From NCBI RefSeq assembly GCF_038967635.1, contig NZ_CP152413.1:8064001-8128000 (forward strand): a stretch of 64,000 nt of DNA, read 5' to 3'. The notes under the pieces are model-generated. The model was not told where the DNA came from. It saw only the letters and a program-made list of their open reading frames with translations, and did not search any database. This document shows positions 29,193 to 38,657 of the stretch, in pieces. Both the position numbers and the translations under genes were made by a program. Within the stretch, counting starts at the first letter, position 1. Each line of letters begins with the position of its first letter. This DNA comes from Bradyrhizobium sp. B124 (GTDB lineage: Bacteria; Pseudomonadota; Alphaproteobacteria; Rhizobiales; Xanthobacteraceae).

Positions 29193-30173
29193 GCCATCTC
29201 TTCCGATGTCGTGCCGGTCACGTCGGGCGACACTTGCAGCTCAAGCCTTTTGAAAACCTCCGCGGTCGCACGGTCTGTCGCACACTCGCGCGATGAGAAG
29301 GCCCTGCCAGCACCGCCAAAGCGGTGTGAACAGAGCGAAATGCTGCTTCGCCAGCCTGATTCCGGTGCGGTGTCGCAGCAGAGCAAGCGTTCGGTTTCAA
29401 ATTCGCGAAGCAGCGGCGCCCTGCAAAGGCTTGGGATCGAAATCGACGTTGATCTCTTCTGACATCACCGGCTCTCCGGTGACCCGGCTTAGGACAGCCG
29501 TATAGCATCGGTCCTGGAATGCCGGGCCATTCACAACGACCTGCGAGCCGTAGCGCCGCGATCATGACGCGCTGCATAGCCGTTTCGACCGACCCGCTGT
29601 CGGGGATGAGGATCGCGATCAACCATTGCGGTGTTGTTCTGATCAGGTGAGACATTCGCAATCCTTCACAATCCCGACGGCAGACGAAGATTCGTGCCAA
29701 TCTGAAGATCGTACAACTTAACGTTACGTCCGATTCAAGCTCTTTTGGCAGCCAGTATGAACATGCCAAAACTCTCAGGTTAGCGGGAAAAGCGCGGCCG
29801 AGCAGTGGAGGGTTAACAGCATTCTACGCTTCGATCTGCGTCAGAAAGTCCGTCATCCCATTGAGACTAGCTTCACAGCAGGTGAGTCCGGTGTCGCAAA
29901 CGCCTGCGCTTTCCGCGATTGAGGTGGTCACCGCCCTCGGAGCCGATTTCGCGCCTGACGTCCGCAGCGCCGTTATGGAATAGTTCAGTCGCAGCTGTCC
30001 GCCGCTGACGTGGGAATGCCAAGTGCCGGATCCCACGATCATGGTCGATCAGGTCGGCTTGATGGGAAGGGAGTTTATGACCCTTGCGCCGTTCGAGCAA
30101 CGAGCTGTCGCGAATGTGCGAGCGGCCGCCTTCGGACGCACGTCGCGGTCGGGGGCTTCCCCTGGTGCTGAGA
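29193..30173. other. Gap with decayed coding frames
   Basis: About 980 bases. Minus-strand frames around 29400-29655 (one beginning MSHLIRTTPQWLIAIL, another containing NGPAFQDRCYTAVLSRVTGEP) look like one gene broken by a frameshift, but I cannot name it. Copy D of the repeated 29-bp motif (29712-29740) lies just upstream of it. Nothing is seen between 29760 and 30173. Confidence 0.4.
29712..29740 (-). promoter_or_regulatory. 29-bp repeated motif, copy D
   Basis: Core TACAACTTAACGTTACGT, then a half ending GATTCAAGC. It lies about 57 bases upstream of a minus-strand ATG (29655) of a broken gene, the same arrangement as at nolA. Confidence 0.55.
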
Positions 30174-31298
30174 TCATCGCAGCGTCTGATAGAGCCGGTA
30201 GAGCAGCCGCGCGCGAGGCTCAATCGATGAGACGTAGAGTTGCTCATAATGCGTATGCGCGCCCTTGCCGTCGACGCCGAGGCCGTCAAGCGTCGCGGTA
30301 TGCGGGGCGGTGAAATTGCCGTCCGAGCCGCCGCCGCTGAAGACGTCGAGCAGCTTGAAGCCGAGCTCGGCGGCAATTCCCTTAGCGTGCTCGTAAAGCG
30401 CGGCGCCAGCGTTGCTCTTCTCATACGGCGGACGGTTCAATTCGCCGCGAACCTTCACTATGACGCCCTTGGTGCGTGATGTGATGCCGAGGACCTTTGG
30501 CACCAGCTCGTCGGCGTCAGCCATGGTCGGCACCCGCATGTCGACTTCCGCGTAGGCCTCTTCGGCGATCACGTTCGGCTTGGTGCCACCGCGGACCACG
30601 CCAACATTGACGGTGACGCCGCGCTTGGGATTGTTCATCGCCTCCAACCTCTGGATCACATTGGCGAGTTCGCGGATCGCGCTGCAGCCGTCTTCGGGGC
30701 GGGCCCCAGCATGCGCCGGCGTGCCGCTGACGAAGACGTCGAAACGCGCAACGCCCTTGCGCCCAGTGACGATCCTGCCGCCGTCGCGCGCGGGCTCGGT
30801 CACCAGCACATATTTGGCGCTGCGGCCCTCGGCCTCGATCAACGCCCGCGAGGTCGGACTCCCAATCTCCTCATCCGATACATAGATATGGGTGATACCG
30901 AGCGGCGGGCGGATATCGTCGGCGCAAATCTGCCGGAACGCGTGATAGGCCAGGTAGGCGCCGCCCTTCATATCGTAAATACCAGGGCCGAATGCCCTGT
31001 CACCCTCGACCTTGAACGGCAAGCGCTCGATGAATCCCATCGGATGAACTGTATCGAGGTGGCTCAGCACCAGAATGCCCGGTACGCCCTGCCCCCAGGA
31101 CGAGCGCGTGACCAAATGATCGCCGCAGCCGTCACGGCCCGGAACGCGTTCGATGGTGACCGACAGGTCGCGATAGCCCGCCGCGACGAGATCAGCCAGT
31201 TTGTTGACCTGATCCGGCCGCTCCGTCGGAGACTCGATCTCGACCCAGCGGCGAATGCCGTCGAGGATCGGAGCTGTTCCAAACGGATTGCCGGACAT
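30174..31298 (-). CDS. M20-family metallo-carboxypeptidase (glutamate carboxypeptidase type)
   Basis: The 374-residue enzyme is a co-catalytic zinc peptidase of the CPG2/ArgE group, hydrolysing C-terminal Glu or acyl-amino acids. Metal ligands and catalytic residues: HLDTVHP (His, Asp), YDMKGG (bridging Asp), DEEIG (catalytic Glu and ligand Glu), and C-terminal GKGAHTHYEQ (His). A dimerisation (lid) domain lies between, with GTPAHAGARPEDG. No signal peptide, so cytoplasmic. ATG at 31298. The gene looks more G+C-rich than its neighbours. Alternatives include acylamino-acid deacylase or tripeptidase. Confidence 0.88.
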   Translation of the reverse strand: MSGNPFGTAPILDGIRRWVEIESPTERPDQVNKLADLVAAGYRDLSVTIERVPGRDGCGDHLVTRSSWGQGVPGILVLSHLDTVHPMGFIERLPFKVEGDRAFGPGIYDMKGGAYLAYHAFRQICADDIRPPLGITHIYVSDEEIGSPTSRALIEAEGRSAKYVLVTEPARDGGRIVTGRKGVARFDVFVSGTPAHAGARPEDGCSAIRELANVIQRLEAMNNPKRGVTVNVGVVRGGTKPNVIAEEAYAEVDMRVPTMADADELVPKVLGITSRTKGVIVKVRGELNRPPYEKSNAGAALYEHAKGIAAELGFKLLDVFSGGGSDGNFTAPHTATLDGLGVDGKGAHTHYEQLYVSSIEPRARLLYRLYQTLR

Positions 31299-31775
31299 GG
31301 GTGTCTCTGTGAATTTGAGGGCATCGTTCGCACAAGATCGTGATAAGATTCACTTAATCGCATCTTGATCTGGCGCGAAGTTCTTCAGATTCGCCAACTG
31401 TTATGCGGCAGGTGTGCCTCTGAAGGTTGATCTTGGAAACTTGGCCTGGCCGCGGCAACGATGCTACGCGCCTGTCGATTGTAAAGGAGCTACCAAGGCT
31501 GGTAGGTATCGACGCGATTGCTCAAGCTCAAGGGTCTGTCCTGGTTGGGGCCGTGCTGGTGAGTTGTAGCCGTTTCGATCAAACCTCCGTTGGATATCTG
31601 CGCAAATTTCATTCCCGTGGCATCAATCCAGCCGCCTCGCGGGCGCTTGCTGCGACCTTCTCGTAGGCTGCTACTCGGGCCTCGGTCCTTCGGGTAACCA
31701 AGCGGAGGTGCCACTCAACAGCGATCAGCGCATCGTCTGTTCTTCTCCGCTAACGACGATTTTCGTAAATCGCGC
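31299..31775. other. Gap without a supportable gene
   Basis: About 480 bases upstream of the M20 gene. Short frames only; no recognised promoter, repeat or RNA. Confidence 0.45.
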
Positions 31776-32303
31776 TCAATCAAGCAGCAAGGTTCGAAGC
31801 GCGCCCCTGAAGTTGACCAATGGATTGCCCTGGCCTGCCCGGGTCGCGACAATGCGTCCGATAAAGATGGTATGTGTGCCAACCACCTTATGGTCGTACA
31901 AAACGCATTCGAGCGAACAACACGCGTTCGGCAATAGCGGTACATCGAGGACGCCTCGAATCCAGGGCGCGGTATCGAAGCGGTGAACACCTTTGGCACC
32001 CTCCTGGCCGCCAAAACGCAGCGCAAGGTCCTCCTGGTCGCTGCGGAGAAGGCTGACTCCAAAACTGCGGCTGGCCAGTATCCCATCATGGGTCTCGGAG
32101 CCGGCATTGATGCCAACGAGCAGGCACGGCGGCTCCATGGAGATCGACGTCACAGAACTAACCGTCAGTCCACGTCGTTCCTCGGCGGCTCCGGTCGCCA
32201 CGATGGCGACGCCGCTCGCCAGATGTCGCATGGCCTGACGGAACTCCGCCGATTGGATAGACGGAATATCCCGAATTGTAGGAGGGAGCTGGTGGTGACT
32301 CAT
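31776..32303 (-). CDS. Flavin reductase-like FMN-binding protein
   Basis: The 175-residue protein has the flavin reductase (split-barrel) fold: AEFRQAMRHLASGVAIVATG, GLTVSSVTSISMEPPCLLVGIN, FGVSLLRSDQEDLALRFGG and HTIFIGRIVATRAGQGNPLVNFRG. Such proteins supply reduced FMN/FAD to a two-component monooxygenase. No partner oxygenase is adjacent, so its client is unknown. The ATG at 32303 (MSHHQLPPTIRDIPS) was chosen because upstream residues are not conserved-looking. Confidence 0.82.
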   Translation of the reverse strand: MSHHQLPPTIRDIPSIQSAEFRQAMRHLASGVAIVATGAAEERRGLTVSSVTSISMEPPCLLVGINAGSETHDGILASRSFGVSLLRSDQEDLALRFGGQEGAKGVHRFDTAPWIRGVLDVPLLPNACCSLECVLYDHKVVGTHTIFIGRIVATRAGQGNPLVNFRGALRTLLLD

Positions 32304-32684
32304 GACCCGTCTCTGGAGTTGTACTCCATTTCTAGTGTCTCCTGCGCGCAGTGATGACCTCGATCCCCGACTGGCGAGCACAGGTTGGTACCGGGGACCG
32401 CATCGATCTCCCCCAGATCAGCTACAATGATCACCTGACGGCGTGCAATATCTCGCCGCGTCGCGCCGTATCTGGGTGGCCTCAGCAGGAGTGCGAGTTG
32501 CCGCCGCCACCCCTTTTCAAACGGGCGCTCCTCAAGAAACCTCCTGGCGCTGAACTGCCACGGCGAAGAGGCGGCCAGTGCTCATGGATTCGTGGCGCGA
32601 TCGGAGTAGCTGGGCTGGAGCCTTCTTATGTGCCCGTGCGTACAAGGTGATGCCGATTCCGCGACCGGCGGCGCCGGCCAGATG
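32304..32684. other. Gap without a supportable gene
   Basis: About 380 bases downstream of the trpD cluster; no gene, terminator or known site recognised. Confidence 0.45.
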
Positions 32685-32897
32685 TTATCCGCATGTAACA
32701 GCATCGGCACCCTCATGTACTCTCACGAGAAGACGCTTTTTCGCATCGAGAAGATGCTCATCGAGCGTCGCGTGCAGCGCGCCCCGCAGCTCCGGCGGGA
32801 TCGAGCTATCTGTATCGATCAATTCCCGAAACTTTCGAATGATGTGTTCTATCATGTTAATAGATCCGAGTGTTTCCATAGTCTGCGGGGTCATCAT
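32685..32897 (-). CDS. Small unknown protein, last gene of the trpD cluster
   Basis: A 70-residue helical protein (MMTPQTMETLGSINMIEHII, then RKFRELIDTDSSIPPELRGALHATLDEHLLDAKKR). No domain is recognised. It starts 3 bases after the preceding 84-codon gene, whose last codons contain its AGGAGA ribosome-binding site, so it is very likely translated as the third gene of a trpD-orf84-orf70 operon. Confidence 0.55.
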   Translation of the reverse strand: MMTPQTMETLGSINMIEHIIRKFRELIDTDSSIPPELRGALHATLDEHLLDAKKRLLVRVHEGADAVTCG

Positions 32898-32900
32898 CGA

Positions 32901-33155
32901 TTATCTCCTTTGGAGCTCAGCGCGCACGTCGTCTCGGGCCCTGACCTCAACGGCGTGCCGCAACAGGCTCTCGCCGACGAAGGGCGTTGGCTCTTGCGCC
33001 GCGTGCTCGGCGCGAATTGCTTTGCTTCGCGCGCGGGTAGGCGGCGCAGCTTCGCCGAAATCTCGCAGAAGCAATGCACATTCGCGCAAGCAATCTCGCC
33101 GCGTTTGTGAGTGTTGATCTTCGGAATCGTGAGACGGGGTCAACTCGGCTGTCAT
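32901..33155 (-). CDS. Small unknown protein coupled to trpD
   Basis: An 84-residue, Arg/Glu-rich protein (start [20 protein letters not shown]) whose ATG overlaps the trpD stop codon (ATGA), the usual sign of translational coupling. No domain, signal peptide or metal motif is recognised; two Cys occur near residue 22-27. The position suggests a partner of the TrpD paralogue. Confidence 0.5.
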   Translation of the reverse strand: MTAELTPSHDSEDQHSQTRRDCLRECALLLRDFGEAAPPTRARSKAIRAEHAAQEPTPFVGESLLRHAVEVRARDDVRAELQRR

Positions 33156-34165
33156 GCGTTGGAAACCGCGATCAGGCGCTTCAGTCGAGCGGCAGCGGCG
33201 CCGCGATCAAGCGATTCTTGCCCAAGTGCGACGCCTTCCTGTAGCGTCGAGGCCCGGCCGGCCACGATCAATGCCGCCGCCGCGTTCAAAAGCGCGGCGT
33301 CACGCTGTCGACTTGGTGCGCCATCGAGCACGCTTTGCAGCGCGACGGAATTGATATCGGCATCGCCGCTCTCCAGCACGTCGTTGCGGCAGCGCGGGAG
33401 GCCGGCCTCTTCCGGCGTCACTTCGAAGGTCCGGACCGTGCCCGCCTCAAGCGCGGCAACAAAGGTTGGGCCGGTGAGGGTCATCTCGTCGAGCCCGTCC
33501 GAGCCATGAACCACCCACACCGACTCGGCACCAAGGTTCCTTACCACCTGCGCCAGAGGCTGGACCCACTCACGAGAGGATACCCCGACGATCTGCCGCT
33601 TAACCCTAGCCGGATTGGACAGAGGTCCGATTAGATCGAAGATCGTGTGGGTCCCAAGTGCGGTCCGGATCTGACCAATGCGCTGCATCGCTGGATAATG
33701 GGCCGACCCAAACATGAAGCCGATGCCGGCTTCGTGCACACAACGAGCAACGGCGTCAGGCTTGAGATCGATCTTCACGCCGAGGCGCGCCAACACATCT
33801 GCGGCGCCGGAAGCTGACGCTGCAGCGCCGTTGGCATGCTTGGCGACAGGAACGCCGACCCCGGCGACGATAAAGGAGGCGCATGTCGCCGCGCTGATCG
33901 AGCACAACGGGGCGTCGCTGGTGCTAGCGATATCGATGGGGTCGCATGCCGCCTCGAGCCGCGGCATCTTATTCCGCATCGCGGAGGCTGCGCCGGTGAC
34001 TTCTTCGACCGTTTCGCCGCGGACCCGCATTCCCATCAACAAGCCACCGATCTGCGAGGGGGTCGCGTGGCCCGACATCATGTTGTCAAAGGCTAACGCG
34101 GTTTCCTCACGCGTCAGAGTGGCGCCCGTGGCAACTTTTCCAATGATCGATTTAAGCGCTTCCAT
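33152..34165 (-). CDS. trpD: Anthranilate phosphoribosyltransferase paralogue with altered PRPP loop
   Basis: The 337-residue protein is TrpD-like along its full length ([58 protein letters not shown], and the metal-binding DE at 226-227 in [10 protein letters not shown]). In the tryptophan pathway TrpD joins anthranilate to PRPP. Here the glycine-rich PRPP loop, normally GTGGD, reads ASTSD (80-84), and the KHGNR motif reads KHANG (109-113). It may have lost the classical activity or use another substrate. It heads a three-gene cluster with two small genes. Copy E of the 29-bp motif lies about 175 bases upstream. Confidence 0.8.
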   Translation of the reverse strand: MEALKSIIGKVATGATLTREETALAFDNMMSGHATPSQIGGLLMGMRVRGETVEEVTGAASAMRNKMPRLEAACDPIDIASTSDAPLCSISAATCASFIVAGVGVPVAKHANGAAASASGAADVLARLGVKIDLKPDAVARCVHEAGIGFMFGSAHYPAMQRIGQIRTALGTHTIFDLIGPLSNPARVKRQIVGVSSREWVQPLAQVVRNLGAESVWVVHGSDGLDEMTLTGPTFVAALEAGTVRTFEVTPEEAGLPRCRNDVLESGDADINSVALQSVLDGAPSRQRDAALLNAAAALIVAGRASTLQEGVALGQESLDRGAAAARLKRLIAVSNA

Positions 34166-34920
34166 CGAACTTTACACGGTCCCTGTCCAAACCTGAGGCT
34201 CTTCCGTTCAACGGGGGGCTTTCGTTGAAGAGACGTGGCATCGGCTGCATTGATGCAGTGCCCGCCCCGTCCGCACGCGGCAGATGCCTCATTGACGCTT
34301 GCGTATCGGTCGGCTTGAGTGTGGGGCCCCCTGGTGAGGCTACAACCTGACGCTACGTGAGGGTCAAGCTCTCCATTTCGTGGAGCGGTCAAGAGAAGAT
34401 CGTCGGCCGACGAGGACGGTGTCGGCGCGTGGACGCCAGCACGGATGGGACTGTCTCACACCGCCGCTTGCCGCGTCCGCCTCGATCGCGGCGTTTATGC
34501 CGATTCACCGTATCCTTCGAAGCCTTTCGGCTCGCGGGCGCCACCGTCGTGGAGCTTTGAAGCAGGCCTCCTCGACCTGCTTCTGGAGTATCGATGCCGG
34601 TTAGATCGAAGCGGAACCTCATGCCCTGCCGGAACGTGAATGAAGATGTGCAGACCTCCACGAACAACGGGCTGCCTGTTCTCTCATTGATACCACCGAG
34701 AACTCCCTCTCGTTGCAGCGGCAGGCGAGCGCTCGCTTAAACGAGGGAGGGCCACGGCTCAATTTGGAGTCTTGAAGATGCAGCTGACGATCGCGGCACC
34801 GCCATCGATACTGCGGGGCGACCACCTTCGAGGCTGGCGGGATCCGTTATCATCATAACTCGACCTCTCAGCTAGCGGAACGAGGTATGTCTTGAGCCAT
34901 GCATCGTGTTCTGCCCCGCT
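34166..34920. other. Gap upstream of the trpD cluster
   Basis: About 750 bases. It contains copy E of the repeated motif (34341-34369). Other open frames are short and unrecognised. The carboxyltransferase gene ends at its right edge. Confidence 0.5.
34341..34369 (-). promoter_or_regulatory. 29-bp repeated motif, copy E, upstream of the trpD cluster
   Basis: Core TACAACCTGACGCTACGT, then a half ending GGGTCAAGC (one mismatch from TTCAAGC). It is oriented toward trpD, about 175 bases from its ATG. Confidence 0.55.
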
Positions 34921-36528
34921 TCACAGCCGGAACACGCCGTACTGTGGTGCGTCGATCGGCGCATTGAGCGAAGCGCTCAATGCGATTGCCAGGGCGGTTC
35001 TGGTGTCGATCGGATCAAGAATGCCGTCGTCCCAGATTTCGGAGGTCGCATAATAGGCGCTCGACCGCTCGCGATACTCGTCAAGGATGGGCTCTCGAAT
35101 GGCTGCCAATTCGTGTTCCGAGAGGCGTCCGCCCGCGCGGGCCAATTGTCTCGCCTTGACGTGGGTGAGAACACCGGCAGCCTGCTCGGCACCCATCGCA
35201 GACATCTGAGAATTCGGCCAGCTGAACACAAACCGGGGATCAAACGCGCGTCCCGACATAGCGTAAGTGCCTGCGCCGTGCGAGCTGTTACAAACAATCG
35301 TAAACTTCGGCACGGACGCTCCGGACACGGCCATGATCAGCTTGGCGCCGTCCTTGGTGATCCCACGCCGCTCATATTCGCGGCCAACCATGAAGCCCGT
35401 GATGTTCTGCAGGAAGAGCAGGGGCGTTCGGTTCTTGTCGCACAATTGGATGAAATGAGTGCCCTTTAGCGCACTGTCGCCGAACAGCACGCCATTATTG
35501 GCAAGGATCCCGATTTGATATCCATGAAGCCGCGCAAAGCCGCACACGAGTGATGTCCCATAGCGCGGCTGGTATTCATGAAATCGGCTGGCATCGACCA
35601 GACGAGCGATGACCTCTCGCATGTCGAACTGCGCTCGCGTATCCATTGGAATGATACCGTAGAGTTCCGTCGCACCATAGGCGGGCGGCTCAGGGGCGAC
35701 TCGATCGATCCAGGTCTTCGCCGGCTGGTGGAAGCGCGCGACGACGTCGCGGGCAATCGCAATCGCATGAATCTCGGAGCTTGCGAAGTAATCACTGCTG
35801 CCGGACACGCTGGTATGCATGAGGGCACCCCCAAGCTCTTCGGCGGATACTTGTTCCCCGGTGGCAGCCTTCACGACCGGGGGGCCACCGAGGAAAATCG
35901 CCCCTGCACCTTCGACCATAATGTTGTATTCACTAAGCGCTGGGACGTAGGCCCCTGCCGCGGTGCATTGGCCCATCACGATGGCGACCTGCGGCACTCC
36001 CATCTTCGAGAGAATGGATTGATTGCGGAGAATTCGACCGGCATGGTAGCGATCAGCAAAGAACTCCGCCTGCAAAGGCAGGAACCCGCCCGCGCAGTCG
36101 CACAGATGAACCACCGGCAGACGGTTTTCGATAGCGATATCTAAGGCCCGTACGATCTTCTTGACCGAGAGCGGATACCATGCGCCGCTCTTCACGCTGG
36201 CATCGTCGGCGTGAACAATCACCTCCCGACCCGCCACAATGCCGATGCCGACGACCTGCGCAGCGCCTGGCACCTCGCCGTCGTATGCCTTGTTAGCGGC
36301 CAGCGTGGAAAGCTCCAGGAATGGGGTTTCCGGATCGAGCAAGGCCGCAAGGCGCTCGCGAACAAACAGTTTATTTTGCCGACGCAGCCGCTCGAGGTCC
36401 CGCTCGGGTCGGTCGAAGCGGGCAACGCGCTGGCGTTCCTTCAACTCGGCCGCAAGTTGTCTGTTGTGGAGGTCGTTGCGACGAAACTCCGGTGAGTTCA
36501 CGTCCGCCACGGAACCGATCCGCTGCAT
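34921..36528 (-). CDS. Biotin-dependent acyl-CoA carboxylase, carboxyltransferase subunit
   Basis: The 535-residue protein is a crotonase-fold carboxyltransferase of the propionyl/methylcrotonyl/geranyl-CoA carboxylase type. It moves carboxyl from carboxybiotin to an acyl-CoA. Blocks: LFVRERLAALLDPETPFLEL, GQCTAAGAYVPALSEYNIMV, AIFLGGPPVVKAATGEQVSAEELGGA, FGDSALKGTHFIQLCDKNRTPLLFLQNITGFMVG and AYYATSEIWDDGILDPIDTR. The blocks are most like methylcrotonyl-CoA carboxylase beta, but the substrate is not certain. ATG at 36528 (MQRIGSVADV), one base after the carrier-protein stop. It is the last gene of a three-gene operon. Confidence 0.88.
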   Translation of the reverse strand: MQRIGSVADVNSPEFRRNDLHNRQLAAELKERQRVARFDRPERDLERLRRQNKLFVRERLAALLDPETPFLELSTLAANKAYDGEVPGAAQVVGIGIVAGREVIVHADDASVKSGAWYPLSVKKIVRALDIAIENRLPVVHLCDCAGGFLPLQAEFFADRYHAGRILRNQSILSKMGVPQVAIVMGQCTAAGAYVPALSEYNIMVEGAGAIFLGGPPVVKAATGEQVSAEELGGALMHTSVSGSSDYFASSEIHAIAIARDVVARFHQPAKTWIDRVAPEPPAYGATELYGIIPMDTRAQFDMREVIARLVDASRFHEYQPRYGTSLVCGFARLHGYQIGILANNGVLFGDSALKGTHFIQLCDKNRTPLLFLQNITGFMVGREYERRGITKDGAKLIMAVSGASVPKFTIVCNSSHGAGTYAMSGRAFDPRFVFSWPNSQMSAMGAEQAAGVLTHVKARQLARAGGRLSEHELAAIREPILDEYRERSSAYYATSEIWDDGILDPIDTRTALAIALSASLNAPIDAPQYGVFRL

Positions 36529-36529
36529 T

Positions 36530-37033
36530 TCAGCGCCCTTCCGTGGAGAGCGTGACCAGCACAGCGTCGCGCTCGAAGCTCTCGCCTTCCTTGACGTGAA
36601 TTCGATCGACGATGCCATCCTGAGGTGAGCGTATGATCGTTTCCAGCTTCATGCTTTCAATCAGCATCAGCGCCATTCCCGCCGAGACTTCCTGGCCAGG
36701 AGAAACGGTGGTCGTAACAACCACACCAGGCATCGGTGCCCGGGCAACCCGCGGACGTGCCTCATGATTCCCGGAAACGAGCGTTCGCAATGGGTCATTG
36801 TGGCGCAATACGCGTGTTCTGCCGCGTATGTGTAGGTGAATCAGCTCGCCCTCGATGGCGAACCGAACCGGCTCGCTCTCGCCCGCAATGGTCAGGATGC
36901 CGCTACTGTCGCTGTGACGGGTGAACGCGACGGGGGCGATCACTTGATCACACAGATGGAGGCGGTAGCCCTGCTGGCTGGCTGAAAGCCACAATCTGTG
37001 ATCTACGCCGTCGACCTCGAATGAGTGATACAC
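36530..37033 (-). CDS. Biotin carboxyl carrier protein of the acyl-CoA carboxylase
   Basis: The 167-residue protein ends in a biotinyl domain with the modified lysine in ESMKLE (Lys129), preceded by RAPMPGVVVTTTVSPGQEVSAGMALM. The N-terminal 90 residues form a linker/BT-like region. The best start is GTG at 37033, with GGAGG seven bases upstream overlapping the end of the carboxylase gene. A longer frame to 37081 overlaps that gene. In most acyl-CoA carboxylases of this class the carrier is fused to the biotin carboxylase; here it is a separate gene. Confidence 0.82.
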   Translation of the reverse strand: MYHSFEVDGVDHRLWLSASQQGYRLHLCDQVIAPVAFTRHSDSSGILTIAGESEPVRFAIEGELIHLHIRGRTRVLRHNDPLRTLVSGNHEARPRVARAPMPGVVVTTTVSPGQEVSAGMALMLIESMKLETIIRSPQDGIVDRIHVKEGESFERDAVLVTLSTEGR

Positions 37034-37034
37034 G

Positions 37035-38504
37035 TCAATTCCTCCAGCTGCCGAGTGCCGCGTGAAGCGCGGGCACGGCATCGGCCGACTCGCGGACCGG
37101 CCCGGTCAGGAGAGCAGCGCATGCCAGGAACGCAGGCATTCCGGCAGCAAAGTTGCCCGCCGCGAGATGCGGGTTCCCTTCGAGGTATCCCGTATGGAAC
37201 TGACCGTCGAGAAATGCCTCGTCGGAAAGGATCCGGGCAAGCAAGCTTGCGTTTGTTTCGCACCCAAGGAGAACCAGCTCCCGAACCGCGCGATGGGCTT
37301 TCAGAGCAGCTTCTATGCGGCTTGGTGAATGCACGATGATCTTGGCGAGCATGGGATCGAACGCCGGCGTTATGGTCTGGCCTTGCGTGATGCCGCTGTC
37401 GATCCGTACGTTATCCGGATACTCGAGAAGAAGTACTTTCCCAGTGGTCGGGACGTAGCCACGTTCCGGAGCTTCCGCGTACAATCTGAGCTCGATTGCA
37501 TGCCCATTTGAAACAATATCGGACTGCGAAAGCGCAAGTTCGCGACCCGCTGCCGCATAGACCTGTTCGGCGATCAGATCGACGCCGGTGATCATCTCAG
37601 TCACTGGATGCTCGACCTGAAGGCGTGTATTCATTTCGAGAAAGTAGAACTCTCTTCCGCTGAAAATGAACTCGACCGTTCCTGCATTTTGATAGTTCGC
37701 TGCGCGGGCGATGCCGACTGCGGTCTCGCAAATTCGTGTCCGCAATTCTGGTGATAGCGCCGGCGAGGGAGATTCCTCGATGATCTTCTGGAAACGACGT
37801 TGGACCGAACACTCGCGCTCGAAGAGATGGACCAGGTTACCGAAGGAGTCACCCAGCACCTGTACTTCGATGTGTCGCGGGCTTTCGATATATCGTTCGA
37901 CATAAAGTCGGCCGTCTCCAAAGTGGCGGCGCGCTTCACTGCGTGCCTGCTCAATGGCGACCTCCAATGCATCAAGGTCGCGTACAATCCGCATGCCCTT
38001 GCCGCCGCCGCCCCCTGATGGTTTCACGAGCAAAGGAGCTCCAATAGCCCATGCTCTCGAAACGAATGTCGCCGGGTCATCTTCTTCGATGGCGCAGGGC
38101 GCGACCGGAAAGCCGTTGCTTTGAACGAAATTGCGGGCGCGGATCTTGTCGCCCATGAGCTCGATGGTTTCTGGAGCGGGTCCGATGAACGCAATACCGG
38201 CCTTTGTCACCGCCCTGGCGAATTCCGCATTCTCAGCAAGCAATCCATAACCCGGATGCAGCGCGCCGGCGTTCGCCCTGTGGGCGACCGCGATGATCTG
38301 TGCAATGTCCAGATAGCTTGCGATCGGCGTGCGGCCGGTGATCGGTATCGCCAAGTCGGCCATGGAGACGGCGGGGGTCTGCGCGTCGACCTCGTGGTAG
38401 GCAATTGCGGAACGAAGTCCAAGCCTGCGTAACGCTTTGATGATTCGTGTGGCTATCTCGCCCCTATTGGCGATCAGAACTGTATCGAAGGGGAATTTGT
38501 GCAT
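37035..38504 (-). CDS. Biotin carboxylase subunit of the acyl-CoA carboxylase
   Basis: The 489-residue ATP-grasp enzyme carboxylates biotin on the adjacent carrier protein. Motifs: NRGEIATRIIKALRRLG (N-terminal), HPGYGLLAENAEFARAV, KPSGGGGGKGMRI (ATP-binding glycine loop, about residues 160-172), ERECSVQRRFQKIIEE, FLEMNTRLQVEHPVTE (catalytic) and HAIELRLYAE. A C-terminal extension of about 40 residues remains where other enzymes carry the fused carrier. ATG at 38504. First gene of the operon; no nod box, tts box or sigma-54 site was seen in front. Confidence 0.9.
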   Translation of the reverse strand: MHKFPFDTVLIANRGEIATRIIKALRRLGLRSAIAYHEVDAQTPAVSMADLAIPITGRTPIASYLDIAQIIAVAHRANAGALHPGYGLLAENAEFARAVTKAGIAFIGPAPETIELMGDKIRARNFVQSNGFPVAPCAIEEDDPATFVSRAWAIGAPLLVKPSGGGGGKGMRIVRDLDALEVAIEQARSEARRHFGDGRLYVERYIESPRHIEVQVLGDSFGNLVHLFERECSVQRRFQKIIEESPSPALSPELRTRICETAVGIARAANYQNAGTVEFIFSGREFYFLEMNTRLQVEHPVTEMITGVDLIAEQVYAAAGRELALSQSDIVSNGHAIELRLYAEAPERGYVPTTGKVLLLEYPDNVRIDSGITQGQTITPAFDPMLAKIIVHSPSRIEAALKAHRAVRELVLLGCETNASLLARILSDEAFLDGQFHTGYLEGNPHLAAGNFAAGMPAFLACAALLTGPVRESADAVPALHAALGSWRN

Positions 38505-38657
38505 TTGCCTATCCGGACAAGCGCGCTGGAACCAGAGCGTCCGTCAGTTGTGAGCGACCTTGCTCGTTCATCTATTCTCGCGTGACCGTCCTGCACGTCG
38601 GGCTGGGGCGACTTCTGAGCGTGAGGGACGCGAACAGGCCGCCTGGTCCGCGATCCT

